Shown: positions 33,387 through 39,084 of the stretch, in pieces
Numbering within the stretch: the stretch's first letter is position 1
Layout: every line of letters starts with the position of its first letter
Assembly: GCA_905215155.1 (NCBI GenBank)
Contig: CAJMPJ010000034.1
Span: 1 to 39,084, forward strand
Length of the DNA stretch: 39,084 nt
DNA from: an uncultured bacterium
GTDB lineage: Bacteria > Bacillota > Clostridia > Lachnospirales > Lachnospiraceae
Direction of reading: 5' to 3'
Program-made: the position numbers and the translations under genes
The notes under the pieces: generated by a model
Databases searched by the model: none
What the model was told of the DNA's origin: nothing
What the model saw: the letters and a program-made list of their open reading frames with translations, nothing else

Positions 33387-33953
33387 ATGAACAATAAAAA
33401 TCCAATACAAAAAATGACGATTGCAGCAGCACTGTCGGCAATCGGCATACTGATACCGATGTTTGCACCCAAATTTATTCTGGAACCGGCTTCGTATACG
33501 CTGGCGAGTCATGTCCCCATTTTTATCGCTATGTTTTTATCGCCATATATTGCAATATCGGTGGCTCTTATATCGGCTCTGGGATTTTTATTGGCAGGCA
33601 TATTTCCCATTGCGGTGGTACTCAGAGCCTTATCCCATATTGTGTTTGTTGTCATTGGTTCTTTTATGCTTAAAAAGAATCCCAAAATACTGAGTACGGG
33701 AAAGGGAACTGTGATGTTCAGTTTTTTGATGGCCATCATACATGCTGTCAGCGAGGTGACAGTCGTTACCCTGTTCTATTGGGGCAATCATATGTCCAGT
33801 GTATATTACGACAAGGGATATTTGTTTTCTGTTCTTCTTTTAGTAGGCGTAGGAACGGTTATTCACAGCATGATTGATTTTTCCATTGCATATGCAATAT
33901 GGAAGCCCATTCAAAAAGTAGTTCATTTTCCGGTAAGTGTCAGCCGGAGATAA
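33387..33953 (+). CDS. ECF-type vitamin transporter S component, possibly niacin-specific (NiaX-like)
   Basis: 188 residues, about six membrane segments, no ATPase or permease gene nearby, as expected for an S component that shares a common energising module. The segment TLASHVPIFIAMFLSPYIAI followed by GFLLAGIFPIAVVLRALSHI looks like the NiaX niacin family, but other vitamins cannot be excluded. GAGGGGAG precedes the ATG. A perfect promoter and operator-like repeats upstream are consistent with a vitamin-repressed gene. A bidirectional terminator follows. Confidence 0.6.
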   Translation: MNNKNPIQKMTIAAALSAIGILIPMFAPKFILEPASYTLASHVPIFIAMFLSPYIAISVALISALGFLLAGIFPIAVVLRALSHIVFVVIGSFMLKKNPKILSTGKGTVMFSFLMAIIHAVSEVTVVTLFYWGNHMSSVYYDKGYLFSVLLLVGVGTVIHSMIDFSIAYAIWKPIQKVVHFPVSVSRR

Positions 33954-33983
33954 GCAAAGAAATGATGAAGCTGGAAATAAAAA

Positions 33984-34030
33984 ACAAAGACATCTTTAGA
34001 CAAACGGAATTGTTTAAAGATGTCTTTTTA
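33984..34030. terminator. Bidirectional terminator between converging genes
   Basis: A 13-bp stem AAAGACATCTTTA / TAAAGATGTCTTT with T residues on the plus side and a long T run on the minus side. It ends the ECF gene on the plus strand and the ABC operon on the minus strand. Confidence 0.85.
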
Positions 34031-34078
34031 TCATTCAATTTAAAGTTCCATTTACGTTCGTTCAAAGGACTGTCTGCG

Positions 34079-34945
34079 TTACTCCAGATTAAGGTGTTTA
34101 GACAGAATACGCTCTGTACCAAAGAAGAATACTGCCAGTTCAATGAAACTGTAGACAATTGATCCCAGAAAGGTCACATTCATGATAAACATAATTGCCT
34201 GTGAATTTGACATTGACTCAGTCATATTGCTGAATGAGTCGATACTAATACCGAACAGAATCATCATAAGTCCGCTTAAAAAGCTAAGAAGCATAGAGGT
34301 CACAATAAAAGCAACGACAGACATCATAATCCGGTGTTTGTTAGCCAGATGGCCGAGAGCCATAGAAAAGTATAAATGGTAAAGCTGTGAAAGGCCGCTG
34401 ACAATTGCTAAAACAAGCAGTTCCAATGCCAGAAGAGGCCAGAAGGGAATTTCTGATAATCCACGGTTGACAGCCGCCCATAACTGGGGCGAAGTGATGG
34501 CATTGATAAATTCTCCTGGTCCTGCGGCGCCGAGTATTAATAACATAATGGAAATTGCGGCAGTCACACCGCTGGCCAGTGATATTACAAATGCGGTAAT
34601 GCCTTTTGCGGTAATAAGCATCCATGGTTTTACCGGCAGAGTGAACATCAGATATCCTTCGTCAGAAAGAAGTCCTTTATAAAACCGCTGAATAATTACG
34701 ATCAGGGTCAGTACGCTCAGTGCAACCATTACGCCGAAATAAGCAAAGAGGGAGACTGTCTCGACCAACTGCAGCAGATTCTTACCAAAGCTGAAGTTAT
34801 TGAGAAACGTATCATAGTAATCGTTGGTCAGAGAACCTACTCCCACGAACATGTTGATAATGGAAACGGCAATGACGGCCAGATAAATCGGACCCAGTGT
34901 CCGTACAATGGATTTAAATTCATATTTACAAAGTTTGCGAAACAT
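34079..34945 (-). CDS. ABC transporter permease of a YtrA-type operon
   Basis: 288 residues with about six membrane segments, beginning MFRKLCKYEFKSIVRTLGPI, typical of ABC-2-like permeases. AGGGGGA precedes the ATG. It is the last gene of the three-gene minus-strand operon regulator-ATPase-permease. The substrate is not known; systems of this layout often respond to cell-wall antibiotics or move lipids or peptides outward. Two copies or a homodimer would be needed to make a full transporter. Confidence 0.75.
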   Translation of the reverse strand: MFRKLCKYEFKSIVRTLGPIYLAVIAVSIINMFVGVGSLTNDYYDTFLNNFSFGKNLLQLVETVSLFAYFGVMVALSVLTLIVIIQRFYKGLLSDEGYLMFTLPVKPWMLITAKGITAFVISLASGVTAAISIMLLILGAAGPGEFINAITSPQLWAAVNRGLSEIPFWPLLALELLVLAIVSGLSQLYHLYFSMALGHLANKHRIMMSVVAFIVTSMLLSFLSGLMMILFGISIDSFSNMTESMSNSQAIMFIMNVTFLGSIVYSFIELAVFFFGTERILSKHLNLE

Positions 34946-34963
34946 ATTATTTTCCCCCTTTTG

Positions 34964-35671
34964 TTAGCTGCTGTACGAAAAGATTTCTCGAAAGAGCTGA
35001 TCTACGGATTTGCCTTCCTGCTCGCGTATGTTGTCTACGGTATCGTGGCGCACAACTTTGCCGTTCTGCAGGAAAATAGCTTCGTCCAACACCCGTTCAA
35101 TATCGGAAATAAGATGTGTAGACAGCATAACAGTGCCATTTTCATTGTAATTGGTCAGGATCGTATTAAGGATGAAATCCCTGGCTGCCGGGTCCACACC
35201 GCCAATTGGTTCATCAAGCAGATAAAGCTGTGCTTTGCGGCTCATAATTAAAGCCAGCTGGACCTTTTCCTTGGTTCCTTTCGACATTGTTTTAAGCCGT
35301 TCGTTCTGTCTGATGCTTAAAGCGGAGAACATCTCAAGGGCCTTTTGCCGGTCGAAATCTGAATAAAAGTCAGCAAAAAAATCCGTTAGGTCAGAAGCCT
35401 TCATCCAATCTGCAAAATACATACGATCGGGGAGATAAGAAATAATGGCTTTCGTCTCTACCCCCGGTGAATGGCCATCAATCTGTAAGGTACCTGAGGT
35501 CGGGTGTAAGAGTCCGCAGAGAAGTTTGATAAAGGTAGTCTTACCGGAGCCATTGGGACCAAGGAGACCGACAATGCGGCCTCTGCCAACGCTTAAATCC
35601 ATGTGGTCAAGTGCCGGCTTTGCTCCAAAGGTCTTGGTCAGACCCTGCACGTTAATTAGTTCCTGATTCAT
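34964..35671 (-). CDS. ABC transporter ATP-binding protein of a YtrA-type operon
   Basis: 235 residues. Walker A GPNGSGKTT near residues 38-46, signature reduced to SKGTKEKVQLALIMS instead of LSGGQ, Walker B LYLLDEPIGGVDP and switch STHLISDIE. The changed signature is usual in YtrB-like ATPases. It overlaps the regulator gene by four bases (ATGA) and leaves 18 bases to the permease. Confidence 0.88.
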   Translation of the reverse strand: MNQELINVQGLTKTFGAKPALDHMDLSVGRGRIVGLLGPNGSGKTTFIKLLCGLLHPTSGTLQIDGHSPGVETKAIISYLPDRMYFADWMKASDLTDFFADFYSDFDRQKALEMFSALSIRQNERLKTMSKGTKEKVQLALIMSRKAQLYLLDEPIGGVDPAARDFILNTILTNYNENGTVMLSTHLISDIERVLDEAIFLQNGKVVRHDTVDNIREQEGKSVDQLFREIFSYSS

Positions 35672-36042
35672 ACTGTTACCTCCTTATTGTCCCAAGCCGC
35701 AAGCAGCTCGCGTGTTTGTTCATCTGTGTAGCCAAGTGCATGCATGGAAGCGAAAAATTCGCTCATGCGCTTGCAAGCTAAATCTTTACGAACACTTTGT
35801 ATCAAGGACAGATCCTCTGTAACGATCCTGCCTGCGGTACGGCGCGTTTCAACCAGGCCTCTGTTCTCCAATTCGGCAAGTGCACGCTGCATGGTATTGG
35901 GGTTGACACCCGCTTCGCCGGCAAGTGTGCGAACTGCCGGTATCGCTGCGCCGGACGAATAAATACCGGACACAATAAGCATGGTGAGTTGGTCCACAAG
36001 CTGTATCCAGATTGGCCGGTCTTCAGTCAGTTTCCAGTTCAT
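35668..36042 (-). CDS. GntR-family transcriptional regulator, YtrA subfamily
   Basis: 124 residues. N-terminal winged helix: PIWIQLVDQLTMLIVSGIY, then AIPAVRTLAGEAGVNPNTMQ and RGLVETRRTAGRIVTED. The C-terminal part is only about 50 residues, as in the YtrA subfamily, which lacks a large effector domain. AAAGGAGGC precedes the ATG. The palindrome at 36063-36088 overlaps its promoter, so it should repress its own operon until an unknown signal is present. Confidence 0.9.
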   Translation of the reverse strand: MNWKLTEDRPIWIQLVDQLTMLIVSGIYSSGAAIPAVRTLAGEAGVNPNTMQRALAELENRGLVETRRTAGRIVTEDLSLIQSVRKDLACKRMSEFFASMHALGYTDEQTRELLAAWDNKEVTV

Positions 36043-36062
36043 ATTGCAGCCTCCTTTTATAC

Positions 36063-36114
36063 TATTGTATTAGTGATTTAATACAATAATACAGTCTCTT
36101 ATGCTAAATGTCAA
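36063..36114 (-). promoter_or_regulatory. Promoter and palindromic operator of the GntR-ABC operon
   Basis: On the minus strand: TTGACA (36109-36114), a 17-base spacer and TATTAT (36086-36091). A perfect 10-bp inverted repeat TATTGTATTA / TAATACAATA (36063-36072 and 36079-36088, six-base centre) overlaps the -10 and the transcription start. Its form fits YtrA-type operators. Confidence 0.8.
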
Positions 36115-36506
36115 TAGAAAATAAAAAATGAGGGGCGGGACAACCAGCAGTAACTAAAGGTTGACCGTCAATTGCATTTGTCATATCCTTGTAGTTTGAA
36201 TATCATACTTTATGTACAGATGATGATTCCTAATTTATAAATATTACAAAATGAACTGGGATAATGGTGAGAAATACGGATTTGATGAATATTCCACCAC
36301 AGGAGCCAGATATATCAGGCTTTTATAATGGAATTGCAAAGCGGTAAAGAAATGCGAAAAAATAATAATTCATGATACAATTGCTATGTATATGGAGGAA
36401 AAAGCCCTTATGACAAGAAATGATTCTGCAATTTTATTCTGGTATGTTCATAAAAGATGGAGATGGAACTTGCAGCTCTGGTACTTGTAAAGTAAAGTTG
36501 CTATAA
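36115..36506 (+). pseudogene. Gene-poor stretch with decayed coding remnants
   Basis: About 390 bases without an intact gene. Short frames look like remnants: 36251-36328 encodes 25 residues starting MNWDNGEKYGFDEYS and ending GARYIRLL, a pattern that recalls the last strand of a discoidin (F5/8 type C) domain; 36420-36506 encodes 28 residues ending SSGTCKVKLL. A separate 26-codon frame starts at 36410 after GGAGG. None has a family I can name with confidence. Confidence 0.35.
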
Positions 36507-36536
36507 CAAAAAAACCTCGCATACACGAGGTTTTTT
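36507..36536. terminator. Terminator of tRNA-Thr, bidirectional
   Basis: AAACCTCG pairs with CGAGGTTT around a short loop; runs of T occur on both strands. On the minus strand it follows the tRNA-Thr gene. Confidence 0.8.
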
Positions 36537-36539
36537 ATA

Positions 36540-36611
36540 AGCTCCCGGGGGACTCGAACCCCCGACCCACGCATTACGAATGCGTTGCGCTACCAACTGC
36601 GCTACGGAAGC
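36540..36611 (-). tRNA. tRNA-Thr (anticodon CGT), one base short
   Basis: Minus strand: acceptor GCTTCCG, D arm GCGC / GCGC, anticodon stem ACGCA / TGCGT with loop TTCGTAA giving anticodon CGT, T arm GGGGG-TTCGAGT-CCCCC. After the T stem only GGGAGC remains, so the acceptor has six pairs and G7 lacks a partner. One more base in the homopolymer at 36547-36551 would restore a normal 73-base tRNA. Either a sequencing undercall or a real defect. Confidence 0.85.
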
Positions 36612-36647
36612 AATCCGGTTTTTTGGCACGACAGCCAAACCTTTGAT

Positions 36648-36676
36648 ATTATAACAACTAATTTATGAAAAATCAA
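36648..36676 (-). promoter_or_regulatory. tRNA-Thr promoter
   Basis: Minus strand TTGATT (36671-36676), a 17-base spacer and perfect TATAAT (36648-36653). Confidence 0.8.
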
Positions 36677-36711
36677 CCCTTTTATGAAAAAAAACTTAAA
36701 TTACGTTGAGA

Positions 36712-36740
36712 TTGCCAAATCTTCCATAAAAAGATATAAT
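36712..36740 (+). promoter_or_regulatory. Promoter of the GGDEF-EAL gene
   Basis: TTGCCA at 36712-36717, a 17-base spacer and perfect TATAAT at 36735-36740. It lies back to back with the tRNA-Thr promoter. Its -10 overlaps the ATG at 36739, so that ATG cannot be in the transcript. Confidence 0.7.
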
Positions 36741-36789
36741 GAAACTAAACGATCTTAAAAAGGTATTATTTCTGAGGAGTATGGGTTTT

Positions 36790-38955
36790 ATGCAAATGAT
36801 GGAAGACGCGAAGATTAAAAAAAGAGATATGCTTATTCCGGTACTTCTCTGCCTGTTATTTATTACCAGCTGTTTTGCATTTCTGATATACATGACACAG
36901 AAAAATGAACGGGAGAAAGTGACTTATTTTTATAGTGCGGCCCAACAGAATCAGTTGACGTTAAAAAGTCGAATGGAAGATGATTTGCGGATTCTGACGG
37001 AACTTGCAATGAGTTTCAGCACTGGGAACCTTCAGGATAAAGATTATATTAGAAGTGTTATTAATAAGATAAACAAGGAAAACCAGGGGCTGGAGATCGT
37101 TTATAGTGATAAGGCTGACCAGAAAGTTCCGGATGACGTTGATACCTATTATAAAGTTGATGTTACAGATGAAGAGGACAAGTCCGTTGGTATGCTTTAT
37201 GTAAAGAATTCCAATGAAATCCTTCGTAATATAACTGATACCATGATACTGGCAGGAGAAGGCATTTTTGCCATTTTAGACCGGCAGGGAAAAGTGATTG
37301 CTGGTTCCAATAAGGCATTTTATGAAGTATCACGAGAAAACAGGGAACGAAGCCTGGTACTGGATGCAATAAAAAAGAATAAAAAGATTTTTTTTAATAT
37401 GAAGTCCCGGGGCAGAAAAAGGCAGACCGTGGTCATGATACCTTTGGGATTAAATGACTGGTATGTGCTTAATGTTTTTCCGGAGCCAAATCTTCATAGC
37501 AGATATATGGAAATGGCTGTAGGGATCGGGATCATGATTTTGTTGTCCTCCGGTCTGTTTCTTTCTTTTTTCCACCGGCAGGTGAAGATCATTAACAGGA
37601 ACCAGGAAGCACTTCTGGAGCTGGCGTATCGGGATAGCCTTACCGGAAGCAGGAATTTCTTATCATTCAAACGTGAGATGGAACGTTTGCTGCAAACGGA
37701 GGAGATTACCACTTATGCGGTCTGGTATTGCGATATTAAAAAGTTCAAGTTTATCAACGATATTTTAGGATATGAGGAAGGGGACCGGGTGCTGAAATCC
37801 CTGTCCAGGCTATTTCGTGATTACGGAGGGTCCAATACCCTGTTCTGCCGGATAGCGGGAGACAATTTTGCTGGTCTTTATAAGTATCAGTCAAGAGAAG
37901 AGATGGAAGAATGGTTTTATAAACTGGTTGATCTGTTTCAAAACCGGTATTTGCCGCTGAATCAAAAGATACCCATGGAATTATGCATTGGTGTCCATTG
38001 TCTTGAAGAAGAGGATTGGAATTTATCCGTGGACCAGATCGTTGACAAAGCCAACATTGCCCAGATGGATGTAAAGAACCGCCCGGGCAATCAATTTGGG
38101 TTTTATAACAAAGAGATTCGTAACCGGGTATTGCTTGAATCTGAACTGGAATCAGAAATAGACTGTGCATTGCGAAACCGGGAATTTAAAATATTCCTTC
38201 AGCCTAAAATATCCATTCAGGATGGCAACAGAATTGTTGGCGGAGAGGTCCTGGTCAGATGGGAAAACCCAAGGAAAGGGACCATACCGCCAGGACAGTT
38301 CGTCCCTTTGATGGAGCGTGATGGCAAGATCATTTTGCTGGACCGGTATATGTTTGAGATGGCATGCCAATGGCTTCAGAACTATTTGAAATCAGGCGGG
38401 AAGCCGATCAATCTTGCGATCAATGTTTCAAAAATCGGCATGCTGAGGGAAGATTTTGTAGACTTTTATGCAAAAATCAAAGAAAAATACCAGATTCCCG
38501 ATGGACTTTTGGAACTGGAATTTACGGAAACGGTTCTGTTAAACGATGATGTAATGTTTAACAGCCTGGTGACCAGTCTTAAAAGCAAAGGATTTATATG
38601 TGCCCTTGATGATTTTGGCTCCGGATATTCTTCTTTAAACCTGTTAAAGAACTTAAAAATTGATGTGTTGAAGCTGGATATTATGTTTTTTAGAAAAAGC
38701 AGGGATATTACCAGAGACCGAATCGTCATTTCCAATGTAATAAATATGGCAAAAGAGCTCCGGATCAAGACCATTGCGGAAGGGGTTGAATACGTGGAAA
38801 CGGTGGACTTTTTAAAGGCATCCGGCTGTGATATGATTCAGGGATATGTATTTGCAAGACCAATGTCCGCAGAGATGTTTGAGAAAACTCTGTCACGAAA
38901 GGATGGGGACCAACTGACCCCTGTCGATATAGGGGAAGAGGGGGTGGAAATATGA
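36790..38955 (+). CDS. Membrane GGDEF-EAL protein, probable cyclic di-GMP phosphodiesterase
   Basis: About 721 residues from ATG 36790, ten bases after GAGGAG (36774-36779); an ATG at 36739 lies in the promoter -10. Membrane segment LIPVLLCLLFITSCFAFLIY, an extracellular Cache-like domain of about 210 residues, a second segment GIGIMILLSSGLFLSFF, then GGDEF and EAL. The GGDEF site reads AGDNF and is probably inactive. The EAL domain keeps EVLVRW, INVSK, ELEFTET, DDFGSGYSSL, LKLD, AEGVE and QGYVFARP, so hydrolysis of cyclic di-GMP is expected. The stop overlaps the acylphosphatase start in ATGA. Confidence 0.9.
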   Translation: MQMMEDAKIKKRDMLIPVLLCLLFITSCFAFLIYMTQKNEREKVTYFYSAAQQNQLTLKSRMEDDLRILTELAMSFSTGNLQDKDYIRSVINKINKENQGLEIVYSDKADQKVPDDVDTYYKVDVTDEEDKSVGMLYVKNSNEILRNITDTMILAGEGIFAILDRQGKVIAGSNKAFYEVSRENRERSLVLDAIKKNKKIFFNMKSRGRKRQTVVMIPLGLNDWYVLNVFPEPNLHSRYMEMAVGIGIMILLSSGLFLSFFHRQVKIINRNQEALLELAYRDSLTGSRNFLSFKREMERLLQTEEITTYAVWYCDIKKFKFINDILGYEEGDRVLKSLSRLFRDYGGSNTLFCRIAGDNFAGLYKYQSREEMEEWFYKLVDLFQNRYLPLNQKIPMELCIGVHCLEEEDWNLSVDQIVDKANIAQMDVKNRPGNQFGFYNKEIRNRVLLESELESEIDCALRNREFKIFLQPKISIQDGNRIVGGEVLVRWENPRKGTIPPGQFVPLMERDGKIILLDRYMFEMACQWLQNYLKSGGKPINLAINVSKIGMLREDFVDFYAKIKEKYQIPDGLLELEFTETVLLNDDVMFNSLVTSLKSKGFICALDDFGSGYSSLNLLKNLKIDVLKLDIMFFRKSRDITRDRIVISNVINMAKELRIKTIAEGVEYVETVDFLKASGCDMIQGYVFARPMSAEMFEKTLSRKDGDQLTPVDIGEEGVEI

Positions 38956-39084
38956 ATTTGGAAAACGTTCGGAAACACATATTTGTCATCGGCCGGGTAC
39001 AGGGTGTGGGATTCCGGTTTCGGGTCCAATGCCTTGCTTCGGGATATAAACTCACCGGTTGGGTAAGAAATTTAGACGATGGCC
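38952..39084 (+). CDS. Acylphosphatase, N-terminal part
   Basis: Cut by the window end after about 44 codons. The product starts MNLENVRKHIFVIGRVQGVG and continues FRFRVQCLASGYKLTGWVRN; the phosphate-binding loop GRVQGVGFR and the GWVRNLDDG strand identify the acylphosphatase family, which hydrolyses acyl phosphates. The ATG is shared with the upstream stop codon (ATGA), so it is translated by coupling with the EAL gene. Confidence 0.88.
   Translation, partial: MNLENVRKHIFVIGRVQGVGFRFRVQCLASGYKLTGWVRNLDDG

Noticed and set aside
1..39084. CRISPR arrays, prophage, insertion sequences, restriction systems
   Set aside because: No periodic repeats with spacers, no transposase, integrase or restriction genes among the readable frames.

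Overview
The window looks like a chromosomal segment of a low-to-mid GC Firmicute, most likely a Lachnospiraceae (Clostridium cluster XIVa) species. This is inferred from the gene order comM-dprA-topA-codY-rpsB-tsf and pyrH-frr-uppS-cdsA-dxr-rseP-ispG-polC, from PolC-type DNA polymerase, from CodY, and from strong AGGAGG ribosome binding sites with frequent consensus TTGACA/TATAAT promoters. No phage, IS element or CRISPR array is visible. Most of the window is core genome.

Left edge (1-2.7 kb): an AT-rich spacer leads into a two-gene operon encoding a radical SAM protein of the putative DNA modification/repair family and its obligate partner of the DUF4130 / TIGR03915 type. A near-consensus LexA (DinR) box sits just after the predicted -10 of this operon, so the pair is probably SOS-induced. 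A 49-bp copy of the start of the radical SAM gene lies inverted about 400 bp upstream.

2.7-10.4 kb: comM-like ATPase, dprA and topA (tightly packed, DNA uptake and topology), then codY, then rpsB and tsf, each with its own recognisable promoter and/or terminator.

10.5-18.5 kb: a complete oligopeptide ABC importer (oppB, C, D, F) followed by two tandem paralogous substrate-binding lipoproteins. The two oppA units are complete duplicated transcription units: the same type of promoter, a conserved 5'-end hairpin, a 563-residue CDS and a CCCGGG-core terminator. A CodY-like box lies between them. This block separates rpsB-tsf from pyrH-frr, which are usually neighbours.

18.6-29.4 kb: pyrH-frr-uppS-cdsA-dxr-rseP-ispG-polC, joining UMP kinase, ribosome recycling, isoprenoid (MEP) and lipid-carrier synthesis, phospholipid synthesis, site-2 proteolysis and replication.

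29.4-34 kb: tRNA-Pro(CGG) and tRNA-Glu(CTC); a soluble GGDEF protein with a cysteine-rich N-terminal sensor and 22-bp-phased direct repeats in its promoter; an apparently leaderless operon of a DUF1538 membrane protein plus two P-II-like proteins; and a vitamin-type ECF S component (possibly niacin) with its own consensus promoter and operator-like leader.

34-39 kb: on the minus strand a YtrA-type GntR regulator with an ABC transporter, autoregulated by a visible palindrome; a stretch of decayed sequence; a tRNA-Thr(CGT) gene that appears one base short; then a membrane GGDEF-EAL protein with a degenerate GGDEF site and a retained EAL site, overlapping by ATGA an acylphosphatase gene cut by the window end.

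The best candidates for under-described biology are the LexA-box radical SAM/DUF4130 pair, the DUF1538/P-II/P-II module, and the duplicated structured leader of the oppA genes.
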